Part shown: piece by piece, positions 46,395 through 55,929 of the stretch | Position numbering within the stretch: position 1 is the stretch's first letter | Layout of the letters: the number at the start of each line of letters is the position of its first letter | Assembly (NCBI RefSeq): GCF_008326345.1 | Contig: NZ_BJEN01000004.1 | Span: 186,001 to 250,000 of the forward strand | Length of the DNA: 64,000 bases | Source: Cutibacterium modestum | GTDB taxonomy: Bacteria > Actinomycetota > Actinomycetes > Propionibacteriales > Propionibacteriaceae | Reading direction: 5' to 3' | Translations under genes and position numbers: made by a program | The notes under the pieces: model-generated | Seen by the model: the letters and a program-made list of their open reading frames with translations, nothing else | Databases searched by the model: none | Told to the model about the DNA's origin: nothing

Positions 46395-48421
46395 TGACTG
46401 CAACTGTTGCATCCAATAACGACGCCGCTCTCGCCGACCAGTACTGGACGACCGGCGATGAGATCCACGACACGAAGGCCAACCACGATCTCCCGATCGA
46501 GAAGATCTGGACTGATCGTCAGTTCACTTCTCGTCTGGTCAACCCGGCTAACCGCCGCAAGATGACCGTCATCATCGTCGGTACCGGCCTAGCTGGTGGT
46601 GCCGCCGCCGCAACTCTCGGTGAGGCTGGTTACCGCGTCGAGAACTTCTGCTACCAGGACTCTCCGCGTCGCGCCCACTCGATCGCGGCCCAGGGCGGAA
46701 TTAACGCCGCGAAGAACTACAAGAACGACGGTGATTCGATTTACCGTCTGTTCTACGACACCGTCAAGGGCGGCGACTACCGCTCCCGTGAGACGAACGT
46801 TTACCGACTGGCCACGGTCAGCGCGAACATCATCGACCAATGCGTCGCCCAGGGTGTTCCGTTTGCCCGTGAGTATGGTGGTCTTCTCGATAACCGTTCC
46901 TTCGGTGGCGTCCAGGTGCAGCGCACTTTTTACGCTCGCGGCCAAACTGGTCAACAGTTGCTCATTGGTGCCTACCAGGCTCTCGAGCGTCAGGTCCACG
47001 CTGGCACAGTGCACATGCACACCCGTCATGAGATGGTCGAGCTCATCGTCGCCGACGGTCGTGCTCGCGGCATCGTGACTCGTGACATGGTCACCGGCAA
47101 GATTGAAGAGTGGTTCGGCGATGCCGTCGTTCTGGCTACCGGTGGTTACGGCAACGTCTTCTTCCTGTCGACCAACGCCATGGGTTGCAATGTCACTGCG
47201 TCGTGGCGTGCGCACCGTAAGGGTGCCTACTTCGGCAACCCGTGCTACACCCAGATTCACCCGACCTGCATCCCGGTGCATGGCGAGAACCAGTCGAAGC
47301 TGACCCTGATGTCGGAATCGCTGCGTAATGACGGCCGTATCTGGGTGCCGAAGCGCGCAGAGGACTGCGAAAAGGATCCTCGCGACATCCCCGAAGAAGA
47401 TCGCGACTACTACCTGGAACGCATCTACCCATCCTTCGGCAACCTGGTTCCGCGTGACATCGCATCGCGTCAGGCTAAGTACCGTTGTGACGAGGGCCGC
47501 GGCGTGGGCCCGAAGGTTCGCGAGGTCGACTCGGACGGCACCGAGCACATGCGTGCCCGTGGCGTGTACCTCGATTTCTCCGAGGCCATCCAGCGTATGG
47601 GTAAGGACGCCGTCGAAAAGAAGTACGGCAACCTCTTCGACATGTACCAGCGGATTACCGACGAGAACCCGTACGAGGTTCCGATGCGTATCTACCCGGC
47701 GGTGCATTACACCATGGGTGGTCTGTGGGTTGATTATGACCTGCAGTCGACGATCCCAGGTCTGTTCGTCTGCGGTGAGGCTAACTTCTCCGATCATGGT
47801 GCCAACCGGCTCGGTGCTTCGGCCTTGATGCAGGGCCTAGCTGATGGCTACTGGGTGTTGCCCAACACCATCACCGACTACCTGGCGGACTCTCCGAAGT
47901 TCGGCAAGGTCGACGAGAAGCATCCGGCCGCGGTCGAGGCCCGTCAGGCTGTCGAAAGCCGCGTCAACAGGCTGCTGACGATTAACGGAACTCGTACCGT
48001 CGACTCGATCCACAAAGAACTCGGCCACATCATGTGGGAGTACTGCGGTATGGAGCGCAACGAGGCCGGTCTCGTTAAGGCGATCGGTCTCATCCGTCAT
48101 TTGCGCAATGAATTCTGGACCAACGTCAAGGTCACTGGCGTCAACGAGGAGCTCAACCAGACCCTCGAGCGCGCTGGCCGTCTCGCTGACTTCCTGGAGC
48201 TCGGTGAACTGATGTGCATTGACGCTCTACACCGTCGCGAGTCTTGTGGTGGTCACTTCCGCGCCGAGTCTCAGACCGAAGAGGGTGAGGCCCTGCGTCA
48301 CGATGATGAGTACCAGTACGTTGCTGCCTGGGAGTGGGCTGGCGAAGGACATAAGCCGACCTTGCACAAGGAGCCGCTGGTCTACAAGTCCATCCAGGTC
48401 AAGCAGAGGAGCTACAAGTGA
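46394..48421 (+). CDS. sdhA: Succinate dehydrogenase/fumarate reductase flavoprotein subunit
   Basis: A 675-residue flavoprotein oxidising succinate on the cytoplasmic face. The FAD site is [20 protein letters not shown]. The FAD-linking His is within [18 protein letters not shown]. Catalytic residues lie in [14 protein letters not shown] and near [17 protein letters not shown], and [19 protein letters not shown] follows. Length and motifs fit the Gram-positive b558-type enzyme. The ATG at 46394 overlaps the sdhC stop; the longer frame inside sdhC is a shadow. The end overlaps sdhB by four bases. Confidence 0.96.
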   Translation: MTATVASNNDAALADQYWTTGDEIHDTKANHDLPIEKIWTDRQFTSRLVNPANRRKMTVIIVGTGLAGGAAAATLGEAGYRVENFCYQDSPRRAHSIAAQGGINAAKNYKNDGDSIYRLFYDTVKGGDYRSRETNVYRLATVSANIIDQCVAQGVPFAREYGGLLDNRSFGGVQVQRTFYARGQTGQQLLIGAYQALERQVHAGTVHMHTRHEMVELIVADGRARGIVTRDMVTGKIEEWFGDAVVLATGGYGNVFFLSTNAMGCNVTASWRAHRKGAYFGNPCYTQIHPTCIPVHGENQSKLTLMSESLRNDGRIWVPKRAEDCEKDPRDIPEEDRDYYLERIYPSFGNLVPRDIASRQAKYRCDEGRGVGPKVREVDSDGTEHMRARGVYLDFSEAIQRMGKDAVEKKYGNLFDMYQRITDENPYEVPMRIYPAVHYTMGGLWVDYDLQSTIPGLFVCGEANFSDHGANRLGASALMQGLADGYWVLPNTITDYLADSPKFGKVDEKHPAAVEARQAVESRVNRLLTINGTRTVDSIHKELGHIMWEYCGMERNEAGLVKAIGLIRHLRNEFWTNVKVTGVNEELNQTLERAGRLADFLELGELMCIDALHRRESCGGHFRAESQTEEGEALRHDDEYQYVAAWEWAGEGHKPTLHKEPLVYKSIQVKQRSYK

Positions 48422-49191
48422 AGATCAACCTGCGAGTCTGGCGCCAGTGCAATTCCAAGGATCAAGGCCGCCTCGTCGAGTACACCCTTGACGGTGTCTC
48501 CGGTGATATGTCTTTCCTCGAAATGCTGGACATGCTCAACGAGAATCTCACCGCTCAGGGTGAGGAGCCCGTCGCCTTCGATTCAGACTGCCGCGAGGGC
48601 ATCTGTGGCCAGTGTGGCGTCGTCATCAACGGTGTGCCGCACGGTGGCATGGGTGTTGCCCAGCCGGTGCGTACCACCACCTGCCAGTTGCATATGCGCT
48701 CCTTCGCCGATGGTTCGACCATCACGATTGAGCCTTGGAAGTCGGGAGCCTTCCCGATCCTGCGTGATCTCATCGTGGATCGCTCGGCCCTTGACCGTGT
48801 CATCCAGGCTGGCGGCTATGTCTCGGTGAACACTGGTGCTGCCCCAGACGCTCACGCCGTCCAGGTCAACAAGAAGCGTTCTGACCGCTCCTTTGACGCC
48901 GCTACCTGCATCGGTTGTGGCGCCTGCGTGGCGGCCTGCCCGAACGGCTCTTCAATGCTGTTCACCTCGGCGAAGATCACTCACCTGGCCATGCTCCCGC
49001 AGGGTCAGCCGGAGCGGATGCGCCGCGTCAAGGCGATGGCTGCTCAGAACGACGCTGAGGGATTTGGTGGCTGCACCAACATCGGTGAGTGTGCCTCGGT
49101 GTGCCCGAAGGGCATTCCGCTGGAGTCCATCAGTCAGCTTAACCGCGACCTTATCGCCTCGCTGTTTAAGCACGACGGCAAGGACGACTGA
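48418..49191 (+). CDS. sdhB: Succinate dehydrogenase iron-sulfur subunit
   Basis: A 257-residue SdhB. Cluster ligands are visible: [2Fe-2S] in [20 protein letters not shown] with a distant Cys in TTCQLH, then [14 protein letters not shown] and [15 protein letters not shown] for the [4Fe-4S] and [3Fe-4S] clusters. It passes electrons from FAD to the membrane subunit. The start is GTG, overlapping sdhA. A hairpin terminator follows. Confidence 0.96.
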   Translation: MKINLRVWRQCNSKDQGRLVEYTLDGVSGDMSFLEMLDMLNENLTAQGEEPVAFDSDCREGICGQCGVVINGVPHGGMGVAQPVRTTTCQLHMRSFADGSTITIEPWKSGAFPILRDLIVDRSALDRVIQAGGYVSVNTGAAPDAHAVQVNKKRSDRSFDAATCIGCGACVAACPNGSSMLFTSAKITHLAMLPQGQPERMRRVKAMAAQNDAEGFGGCTNIGECASVCPKGIPLESISQLNRDLIASLFKHDGKDD

Positions 49192-49215
49192 GTCCTGCCT
49201 TACGTTGTCGACCAC

Positions 49216-49249
49216 CCGGGCTCCGACACCTTATGGCGCCGGAGCCCGG
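49216..49249 (+). terminator. Hairpin after sdhB
   Basis: CCGGGCTCCG and CGGAGCCCGG form a ten-base-pair perfect stem with a 14-base loop, 25 bases after the sdhB stop. There is no strong T-run. It probably ends the sdhCAB transcript. Confidence 0.6.
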
Positions 49250-49435
49250 TCGTGTTGTGCGGCACTAGGTAATTGCGGGCCCGGGATGGATTTTGTGTCA
49301 GGGGCATGGGTATGGAAAAATGTCGCGGTGTTGTCCGTGTCCGGCTCCTGTCACAGGGGGACTGTCTGGGGCTCGGGGAACGGCATCTTTTGAACACGAG
49401 CACCAGGTGACCTGTGGCACCGGCGAGGAAACACC

Positions 49436-49789
49436 ATGAGCAACATCATCGATGAGATCGACAAGGCCTCGATGCGCGACGATATTCCCGAGTTCCGTCC
49501 GGGTGACTCGGTGAAGGTCCACGTTAAGGTCGTTGAGGGAAGCCGCACCCGTGTGCAGGTTTTTGCTGGGACCGTCATCTCGCGTACTGGTGGTGGCGTC
49601 CAGGAGTCGTTCACTGTTCGTAAACTGAGTTTCGGGACCGGTGTCGAGCGTACCTTCCCGCTGCATTCCCCGATCATTGACAAGATTGAGGTTGATCGCC
49701 ACGGTGCCGTTCGTCGCGCCAAGCTGTACTACCTGCGCGGCCTGCGCGGCAAGGCTGCCAAGATCAAGGAGAAGGGCGCAGCTCGCTGA
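49436..49789 (+). CDS. rplS: 50S ribosomal protein L19
   Basis: A 117-residue L19. [36 protein letters not shown] and [19 protein letters not shown] are conserved. [16 protein letters not shown] and [19 protein letters not shown] complete the family pattern. The ATG at 49436 has CGAGGAAAC before it. A terminator with a T-run follows, so it is probably a monocistronic unit between sdhB and lepB. Confidence 0.97.
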   Translation: MSNIIDEIDKASMRDDIPEFRPGDSVKVHVKVVEGSRTRVQVFAGTVISRTGGGVQESFTVRKLSFGTGVERTFPLHSPIIDKIEVDRHGAVRRAKLYYLRGLRGKAAKIKEKGAAR

Positions 49790-49804
49790 CGTCCGTTTTG
49801 CGGC

Positions 49805-49838
49805 AACGGGGTTTCGCTATGACGAAGCCCCGTTTTTG
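49805..49838 (+). terminator. Intrinsic terminator after rplS
   Basis: AACGGGGTTTCG and CGAAGCCCCGTT pair over 12 positions (one G-T), followed by TTTTTG. This is a classical rho-independent terminator 16 bases after rplS. Confidence 0.85.
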
Positions 49839-49957
49839 TATGCCTCGGCTTACGTCCGCGGGCAAGCGTGCCACATGCAGCCTGTTTTTCGGGTTGGTTA
49901 CACTGCAAGGTGGCACCCGACGGGAAGTTCCCATAGGGATGAGGGAGAGGTTTTGCC

Positions 49958-50776
49958 GTGGCGGATGACTACCAGGCGCAGCGGGCCGCAGACGGCGACA
50001 CTAAGAAGTCTGACAGTGCAAGTGGGGAACAAGCGTCTGGGTGGCAGCGCTTCAGGTCAGGGGCCATCGAAATTGTCCTTATCATCGTGGGTGCTCTCAT
50101 CATCTCCGCTGTGCTGCGTGCTTTCGTTGGTCAGATGTTCGTCATCCCCTCGAAATCCATGCAAAATACCTTGCAGGTCGGCGACCGGGTGTTCGCCGTG
50201 AAAGCTGCGGATTTCCATCGTGGTGACGTCGTCGTGTTCAAAGACACCGAGCATTGGCTACCTCCTGCCCAGGACCACCGCTCTGTCCCAGGACAGGTCC
50301 TTGAATTCGTCGGTTTACTGCCTAACACGAGCTCCAACTACCTCATCAAGCGAGTAATCGGTATGCCCGGCGACACCGTCGCCTGCTGCAACGTCAAGGG
50401 GCAGGTGACAGTCAACGGTAAGGCTCTCGATGAGCGGTCATATCTGTACTCCGAAAATGGCGAGATGGTTCAACCTTCGATGATAGAATTCCGGGTCACT
50501 GTTCCTAAGGGGCGGATGTTCGTTATGGGGGACCACCGTAATGACTCAGGCGATTCGCGTTACCACATTCAAGACCTGGATCCTGGCGAGTACACGGGGG
50601 CTCCTGGATTCGTGCCGCTTGATGACGTTGTCGGGCCGGCAAAGGCGATTCTCATGCCACTCAACCGTATTGACGGTCTAGGGACTCCCGACACGTTCCA
50701 AGGAATCCCAGATAGGTCATCGTCAGCTCCAGACAGGGCGCGCATCTGCGTCGGTGACACGTGCTCTCTTAAGTGA
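49958..50776 (+). CDS. lepB: Signal peptidase I
   Basis: A 272-residue type I signal peptidase. A hydrophilic N-terminal part is followed by one membrane helix (IEIVLIIVGALIISAVLRAF), placing the catalytic domain outside. The nucleophile Ser is in MFVIPSKSMQNTLQVGDRV. The general-base Lys is in NYLIKRVIGMPGDTV. MGDHRNDSGDSRYH is box E. The catalytic box reads PSKSMQNT where most enzymes have PSGSMENT or PSxSMxPT. It overlaps rnhB by four bases. Confidence 0.94.
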   Translation: MADDYQAQRAADGDTKKSDSASGEQASGWQRFRSGAIEIVLIIVGALIISAVLRAFVGQMFVIPSKSMQNTLQVGDRVFAVKAADFHRGDVVVFKDTEHWLPPAQDHRSVPGQVLEFVGLLPNTSSNYLIKRVIGMPGDTVACCNVKGQVTVNGKALDERSYLYSENGEMVQPSMIEFRVTVPKGRMFVMGDHRNDSGDSRYHIQDLDPGEYTGAPGFVPLDDVVGPAKAILMPLNRIDGLGTPDTFQGIPDRSSSAPDRARICVGDTCSLK

Positions 50777-51426
50777 GGCTGCCGGTGACGGTGCGAGTCG
50801 GACCGGGGCCGATGGGCCATGAACGGGCCCTGACGAGGGCCGGTCTGGGGCCTGTGGCCGGATGCGACGAGGCAGGTCGGGGCGCGTGTGCAGGGCCATT
50901 AGTAGCAGCAGCTGTCATCCTTGACGATCGCAGGTCCGGCAGAATTACGGGGCTAGCAGATTCCAAGACACTGTCAGCGGCCAAGAGAGAGGCTCTGTTT
51001 GACGTCATTATAAATAAGGCTCTTGCAGTGTCTTGGGTACGTGTAGAAGCCGATGAGTGCGATCGGTTGGGGATGCAGGAGGCAGATATCAGCGGCCTGA
51101 GACGTGCCGTGGCAAGGCTGGGAATTGAACCGGGATACGTGCTGTCGGACGGTTTCCCGGTCGATGGATTGACGGTCCCCGATTTGGGAATGTGGAAGGG
51201 CGATTCAGTGTGTGCGTGTGTGGCTGCAGCCTCTATCGTGGCCAAGGTGGTTAGGGACCGCATCATGATCGCTATGGACAGGGAAGTCCCTGGTTACGAT
51301 TTCGCGGTGCACAAGGGATACGCGACTGCCTTGCACAGGCGACGCTTGGAGGAGTTAGGACCGTCTTGTCAACACCGGATGAGCTACGCCAATGTGCAAC
51401 GAGCGGCTAGGCTTCGTACATCATGA
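50773..51426 (+). CDS. rnhB: Ribonuclease HII
   Basis: A 217-residue enzyme removing ribonucleotides and RNA primers from DNA. AGCDEAGRGACAGPLVAAAV holds the first two acidic ligands, LADSKTLSAAKREAL follows, and LSDGFPVDGL contains the next Asp. The start is GTG overlapping lepB, and the stop overlaps the DUF2469 gene by four bases. The lepB-rnhB-DUF2469 order is typical of actinobacteria. Confidence 0.94.
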   Translation: MRLPVTVRVGPGPMGHERALTRAGLGPVAGCDEAGRGACAGPLVAAAVILDDRRSGRITGLADSKTLSAAKREALFDVIINKALAVSWVRVEADECDRLGMQEADISGLRRAVARLGIEPGYVLSDGFPVDGLTVPDLGMWKGDSVCACVAAASIVAKVVRDRIMIAMDREVPGYDFAVHKGYATALHRRRLEELGPSCQHRMSYANVQRAARLRTS

Positions 51427-51734
51427 GTGCCGAAGATCTGGAGCAGTACGAGAACCGGATGGAGCTTGAACTCTACCGCGAATACAAGGATGTCGTCGGG
51501 ATTTTCAAATATGCCGTAGAAACCGAGAGACGGTTCTACCTGTGTAACGTCGTTGACCTCAAGGTTCGTACCGAGGGAGGCGATGTCTACTACGAGGTGT
51601 CTATGGCGGACGCCTGGGTGTGGGACATGTACCGGCCGTCGAGGTTCGTCAAGAGCGCCAAGATCCTTACCTTCCGCGATGTGTCCATCGAGGAGATCGT
51701 GCACCCTGACTTCGACGAGGTGCCGTCTAAGTAG
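51423..51734 (+). CDS. DUF2469 family protein
   Basis: A 103-residue actinobacterial protein of unknown function. MSAEDLEQYENRMELELYRE and YKDVVGIFKYAVETERRFYL are highly conserved, and the C-terminus is acidic. It lies, as usual in actinobacteria, between rnhB and yraN, overlapping rnhB by four bases. No catalytic motif is known. Confidence 0.9.
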   Translation: MSAEDLEQYENRMELELYREYKDVVGIFKYAVETERRFYLCNVVDLKVRTEGGDVYYEVSMADAWVWDMYRPSRFVKSAKILTFRDVSIEEIVHPDFDEVPSK

Positions 51735-51768
51735 CGTCAAGGTCGCATCCCTTGACGGGTCGAGACCC

Positions 51769-51817
51769 TGTGGACAACTTATGGGTTCACGATTCCCAAA
51801 CATTGATCTGTGGATAA
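51769..51817. promoter_or_regulatory. Pair of DnaA-box-like sequences
   Basis: TGTGGACAA at 51769-51777 and TGTGGATAA at 51809-51817 lie in the 134-base gap before yraN. The second is a perfect match to the reverse of the DnaA box TTATCCACA and the first differs by one base. They could bind DnaA, or be chance. No origin is likely here. Confidence 0.35.
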
Positions 51818-51868
51818 CTGAATAATCACACACTCTGCGACGACAACTGTTGTCGGAGGTGGTGAACG

Positions 51869-52288
51869 ATGACACCTAAGCCATTGTCGGCAGAGCTGAC
51901 AACCCCGCGTGGAGCCGCGTTGCGTGGGCGTCGTGGTGGCAGATCCGCGTTTGGAGCGTGGGGCGAGGATCTTGCCGCTACGCATGTGGAGTCCCTGGGA
52001 TGGACGATTATTGCGCGTAACTGGGTGTGTGATGTGGGGGAGATTGACCTCATCGCCCGTGACGGCCAAACCGTCGTCTTTATCGAGGTGAAGGCGAGGT
52101 CAGGCACTGGATTCGGGGACCCGCTGGAATCCATTACGACGGCCAAGGCCCGTAAGCTTCACGAACTAGCATTGGCGTGGTTGGTCGATCAGGACGAGGG
52201 GGTCCACTCAGTGCGGATCGACGCCATCGGCGTCATGGTTCGCCCGGGTGCTGAGCCAGACGTTACTCATGTGCGAGGCATCCGGTGA
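51869..52288 (+). CDS. YraN family (UPF0102) nuclease-like protein
   Basis: A 139-residue protein with a restriction-endonuclease-like fold. [40 protein letters not shown] and [17 protein letters not shown] include the D...E-x-K pattern. Its function is not settled. It overlaps comM by four bases. The yraN-comM-dprA group is conserved and linked to DNA uptake and processing. Confidence 0.9.
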   Translation: MTPKPLSAELTTPRGAALRGRRGGRSAFGAWGEDLAATHVESLGWTIIARNWVCDVGEIDLIARDGQTVVFIEVKARSGTGFGDPLESITTAKARKLHELALAWLVDQDEGVHSVRIDAIGVMVRPGAEPDVTHVRGIR

Positions 52289-53808
52289 CCGGGGCAAGCG
52301 CGTGGTCGGTCGCGTTGGTGGGGATGCAAGGCTCCATGGTCGAGGTGGAGGCTGCAATCTCCTCCGGACTGCCGCGCACCGTGCTTGTTGGTCTGCCAGG
52401 CGCGGCCCTTCACGAAGCCCGAGACCGATGCCGAGCAGCCCTCTGCGCGACGGGATTGTCATGGCCTAGTAATGTCCTGACGATCAACCTCACCCCGGCT
52501 GGTTTACCGAAGGCCGGAACACATTTTGATCTGGCTATCGCTGCTGCGACGTTGGCTGCTGACAAAAAGGTCCCACAGACTCTTTTGGGATCAACAGTTC
52601 TGATAGGAGAACTTGGGCTGGACGGCCGAATACGGCCCGTGCGCGGTGTGCTGCCAGCGTTGCTAGCGGCGCGGGAGGCAGGGTTTGAGCGGGCAGTCGT
52701 GCCGATGAGCCAACGGGATGAGGCCCGTCTCGTTGAGGGGCTAACGGTCTGGCCAGTCGGCCATCTTGGCGACGTCGTCGACGTGTTGCACGGTCGTCCA
52801 GTGTTGCCTGCTGACGACCCGGTTGTGGAGCCTGCCGACATGGATCCCGGGATAGGAGATCTGGCGGAGGTTATCGGCCAGCACGAGGCGCGCCGAGCCC
52901 TCGAAGTAGCGGCGGCTGGGCGTCACCACATTCTGCTGCGTGGCGCTCCTGGCTGCGGGAAATCCATGTTGGCGCGACGATTACCTGGGATTCTTCCCCA
53001 ACTTGATCACCGTGATGCTCTCGAAGTCACCGCGTTGCATTCTTTAGCCGGTCGAGGGGCCGGGAGACTTATGACTAGGCCTCCACTAGCCCAACCCCAT
53101 CATTCCGTGTCGATGGCTGCAATGGTTGGTGGGGGAGCACGTATTGCCCAGCCTGGCGCGATCTCGCTGGCGCATCGGGGAGTGTTGTTTCTCGACGAGG
53201 CTCCAGAGTTCGCGCCGAAGGTGCTGGATTCGCTGCGTGGACCGCTGGAGACCGGAGAGATCGTCATCGGACGTTCTCAGGCACACACAACGTTTCCGGC
53301 CCGGTTTCAGCTCGTCATGGCACTCAACCCGTGCCCGTGTGGGTTGGCCGATGACCCATCAGGGCGATGCACGTGTACTCCTCAACAGGTGCGCCGGTAC
53401 TCCGGTCGGCTTTCTGGACCGATCCTTGACCGGGTGGACGTCACAGTGCGGATGCGACCGCTGACGTCGGCCCATCTGCTCGATGCATCAGCTCTGCCAG
53501 CTGGGGAATCTAGTGCAGTAGTGCACGACCGAGTTGTGCAAGCCCGTGAGCGTGCTGCTGCCCGATGGCAGGAAGCACCGTGGCGGTGCAATGCCGAGGT
53601 GCCAGGAAAGGTCTTACGGCAGATGTTACCGGCCAACGACGCCACCCACATTATCGAAGATGCCTTGATGACTGGACGGCTTACGGCGCGAGGCGTCGAC
53701 AAAGTTCTAAGAATCGCGTGGACGGTGGCCGACCTCGAGGGCAAGAACGAGGTGGACAAGGCATGTGTGGCGGAGGCCATGGGGATGCGACGAGGAAGAT
53801 TGCGATGA
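52285..53808 (+). CDS. comM: ComM/YifB family AAA+ ATPase (Mg-chelatase-like)
   Basis: A 507-residue ATPase. The N-terminal ChlI domain has [39 protein letters not shown] and [17 protein letters not shown]. The AAA+ domain has Walker [20 protein letters not shown], Walker [12 protein letters not shown], and ALNPCPCG followed by [11 protein letters not shown]. ComM is a helicase aiding branch migration in natural transformation in other species. The start is GTG, overlapping yraN, and the stop overlaps dprA. Whether this organism is transformable cannot be told. Confidence 0.94.
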   Translation: MTGASAWSVALVGMQGSMVEVEAAISSGLPRTVLVGLPGAALHEARDRCRAALCATGLSWPSNVLTINLTPAGLPKAGTHFDLAIAAATLAADKKVPQTLLGSTVLIGELGLDGRIRPVRGVLPALLAAREAGFERAVVPMSQRDEARLVEGLTVWPVGHLGDVVDVLHGRPVLPADDPVVEPADMDPGIGDLAEVIGQHEARRALEVAAAGRHHILLRGAPGCGKSMLARRLPGILPQLDHRDALEVTALHSLAGRGAGRLMTRPPLAQPHHSVSMAAMVGGGARIAQPGAISLAHRGVLFLDEAPEFAPKVLDSLRGPLETGEIVIGRSQAHTTFPARFQLVMALNPCPCGLADDPSGRCTCTPQQVRRYSGRLSGPILDRVDVTVRMRPLTSAHLLDASALPAGESSAVVHDRVVQARERAAARWQEAPWRCNAEVPGKVLRQMLPANDATHIIEDALMTGRLTARGVDKVLRIAWTVADLEGKNEVDKACVAEAMGMRRGRLR

Positions 53809-54938
53809 TGTGGACTGACGAGAGACTGGCGCGTGCCGCTCTGACGGCGGTGGTCGAGCCCGGGAATGTCACGACGGCACAACGCTTATGCGAGACAACC
53901 GCTGAGGCCGTGTGGTGGCAGGTGCTTACCGATTCCGGCGAACGATGGCACGCACGAGCTACATCGCTCGACGTCGATCGGCTCGTGGAACGGTCGGAAC
54001 AGGCCGCGATGAGGTTTCTCATTCCAGGGGATGAGGAATGGCCCACGAGTCTCGACCGCCTCACGTGGGTAGGGAAGTCCGGAATGGGCGGAATCCCCCT
54101 GGGACTGTGGGCCATTGGGCCTGCTCACCTCGCCGATATCTCACAGCGATCGGTGGCCATTGTGGGATGCCGATCAGCGAGCAGCTATGGCCAGGACGTC
54201 GCCGCAGAGATGGCCCACCACCTGGTACGGGGTGACGGAACGGGGAGTCATACTGTCGTCTCTGGGGGCGCGTTCGGCATCGATGTTGCGGCCCACCGTG
54301 GGGCGCTGTCCGCACGCGGAAACACGATTGGCGTCCTCGCGTGTGGACTCGACACTTTTTACCCTCGCGGTAATACCGCGGTGCTGGAGAAGATCGCAGA
54401 AACAGGTGCCCTCATCTCGGAACTCCCACCGGGCCGCCACCCGACGCGCCCCGGATTTCTAGCCCGGGATCGACTTATCGCGGCACTCACGACCGGAACC
54501 GTCGTCGTGGAAGCTGGATGGCGGTCGGGAGCTATCAATACCGCGTCCTGGGCCAATGCGCTAGGAAGTGCTGTCATGGCTGTCCCCGGGCCAGTGACAT
54601 CAAGTCGATCGACGGGAACGAATAAGCTGATCCGTGATGGTGAGGCGATCCTGGTGCGCGATGCTGATGACGTCCGAGGCCTTGTCGGGGAACTCGCCCC
54701 AGAACCGGAAAGACCAGCCGGGCGCAGCCTGCCGACCGACATCCTGGACGCCACTGAGCTGGCTGTTCACGAGGCGCTCCCCGCTCATGGATCGTGCGGG
54801 CTGGATGAGTTAGCGGCGTTGGCCGGGGTGCCTATTGCTCAGTGCTCGGCTGCGTTAACCGTCCTCGAACAACTTGGCATGGCAGCCTGTTGCCTCGACG
54901 GCACCTGGTCGGTCACACTGGCAGAAAACCGGAGGTGA
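53805..54938 (+). CDS. dprA: DNA-processing protein DprA
   Basis: A 377-residue DprA/Smf, which loads RecA on incoming single-stranded DNA. The Rossmann core has SVAIVGCRSASSYGQDVAAE, VVSGGAFGIDVAAHRGAL, SELPPGRHPTRPGFLARDRL and AGWRSGAINTASWA. A C-terminal winged helix (DATELAVHEALPAHGS) is present. The start is one of two ATGs at 53805/53808 overlapping the comM stop; the long upstream frame is within comM and rejected. Its last 100 bases overlap the 3' end of the ogt gene on the other strand. Confidence 0.93.
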   Translation: MMWTDERLARAALTAVVEPGNVTTAQRLCETTAEAVWWQVLTDSGERWHARATSLDVDRLVERSEQAAMRFLIPGDEEWPTSLDRLTWVGKSGMGGIPLGLWAIGPAHLADISQRSVAIVGCRSASSYGQDVAAEMAHHLVRGDGTGSHTVVSGGAFGIDVAAHRGALSARGNTIGVLACGLDTFYPRGNTAVLEKIAETGALISELPPGRHPTRPGFLARDRLIAALTTGTVVVEAGWRSGAINTASWANALGSAVMAVPGPVTSSRSTGTNKLIRDGEAILVRDADDVRGLVGELAPEPERPAGRSLPTDILDATELAVHEALPAHGSCGLDELAALAGVPIAQCSAALTVLEQLGMAACCLDGTWSVTLAENRR

Positions 54939-55432
54939 TGGTTCTCTAGGTTTAGCAGAATGTGCTTGAGGTGAGAGCCACCGAGATAGCCGCCTAGCTG
55001 GCCATTACTGCGTAGCACTCGGTGGCACGGGATGAGGATGGGCAGAGGGTTTGACGCACAGGCGTGGCCGACTGCGCGAGACGCATTCGGGTGTTCGATG
55101 ATGCTCGCTAGTTGGCGGTAGCTGACAGTGTGCCCATAGGGCACTGTCAGCAAACTGGTCAGCACAGTGCGTTGGAAGTCCGTCGTCGCCGAAAGATCCA
55201 GTGGTACGGCGAATGAGGTTCGTGATCCTGATAAGTACTCGGTGATCTGTGCGATGGCACGAGAGATGACGTCGCGGCTGCGGTAAGCATGCGGGACGGA
55301 AAGCGGCGGTAATAGCGGCGAAGGATCTGTCTCCGTCTTGACGAAGGCGAGCCGGCTGAGGCCATTGGTAGTGGCTGTTATTTCTAATTCACCAATGGCG
55401 GTGTCGAAGCGGCGTTGTGACTGTACTGTCAT
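54839..55432 (-). CDS. ogt: Methylated-DNA--protein-cysteine methyltransferase
   Basis: A 197-residue suicide repair enzyme for O6-methylguanine. The DNA-binding helix is TVSYRQLASIIEHPNASRAV. The acceptor Cys is in LPILIPCHRVLRSNGQLGGY. About 30 poorly conserved residues at the C-terminus overlap the dprA 3' end in antisense. The ATG at 55432 (MTVQSQRRFD) is preferred to one seven codons upstream, which lies in a hairpin. The gene is a single minus-strand unit downstream of csbD, separated from it by a strong palindrome. Confidence 0.92.
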   Translation of the reverse strand: MTVQSQRRFDTAIGELEITATTNGLSRLAFVKTETDPSPLLPPLSVPHAYRSRDVISRAIAQITEYLSGSRTSFAVPLDLSATTDFQRTVLTSLLTVPYGHTVSYRQLASIIEHPNASRAVGHACASNPLPILIPCHRVLRSNGQLGGYLGGSHLKHILLNLENHHLRFSASVTDQVPSRQQAAMPSCSRTVNAAEH

Positions 55433-55441
55433 GGCATGAAG

Positions 55442-55468
55442 CGGGCCGGACACCAGGTGTCCGGCCCG
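55442..55468. terminator. Near-perfect palindrome between csbD and ogt
   Basis: CGGGCCGGACACC and GGTGTCCGGCCCG are exact complements separated by one base. A 13-bp stem lies eight bases after the csbD stop (minus strand) and ten bases before the ogt start. It is probably a terminator, although no T-run follows. Confidence 0.6.
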
Positions 55469-55475
55469 ACGTTGA

Positions 55476-55691
55476 TCAGTTCTTCAGTTTGTCAGTGACA
55501 GATTGGGCACCGTGTTTAAGGTCAGTCGCCTTGTCCTTGACGTCCTCGACCTTCTGATCCACCTTGCCGCTGGCCTTCTGATCGGCACCCTTGCCTTTGA
55601 GATCGTCGTTGTCGGTGAGGTCACCGATCTTCTCCTTGGCAGCACCGATGAGCTCGTTGCTCTTGCTGTTAATCTTATCGCTCAGGCCCAC
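55476..55691 (-). CDS. CsbD family stress protein
   Basis: A 71-residue, very hydrophilic, Lys/Asp-rich protein (KINSKSNELIGAAKEKIGDL, DLKGKGADQKASGKVDQKV). CsbD-type proteins are induced by general stress in other bacteria; the molecular role is unknown. The GTG at 55691 has AAAGGAG eight bases upstream. It is probably monocistronic, closed by the palindrome at 55442-55468. Confidence 0.9.
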   Translation of the reverse strand: MGLSDKINSKSNELIGAAKEKIGDLTDNDDLKGKGADQKASGKVDQKVEDVKDKATDLKHGAQSVTDKLKN

Positions 55692-55870
55692 GAGTTGCTC
55701 CTTTCGTTAGTCCCAGGGCCGCTGATCAGTCCGGGACATGGTGATATTCTACTGGTTTACCCAAGTCCGCCTCGGGATTTAACTCGAAAGTGATGTGCCA
55801 GAACGGCGTTGTTGGTTCGTTTGTTGGAAACCTTGGGCCCTGGGGCGAGCTGAACGGGTGCGGAGGGCAG

Positions 55871-55903
55871 GGCTGCATCCCACGATTGATCGTGGAATGC
55901 AGC
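55871..55903. terminator. Hairpin 3' of the lipase-like gene
   Basis: GGCTGCATCCCACGAT and ATCGTGGAATGCAGCC pair over 16 positions with one mismatch around TG, 27 bases after the stop of the minus-strand hydrolase gene. It is a likely terminator. Confidence 0.65.
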
Positions 55904-55929
55904 CTCAGGTGAGAGCCGACCGGGTCAGC

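Noticed and set aside
46589-47797. 402-codon open frame opposite sdhA
   Set aside because: It mirrors the codon bias of sdhA in high-G+C DNA, has no ribosome binding site and no family resemblance.
49250-49435. L19 leader RNA before rplS
   Set aside because: A structured leader is possible, but I could not match any known L19 leader pattern by eye.
51735-51868. Replication origin at the DnaA-box pair
   Set aside because: Only two boxes, no A+T-rich unwinding element and no dnaA, dnaN or rpmH nearby.
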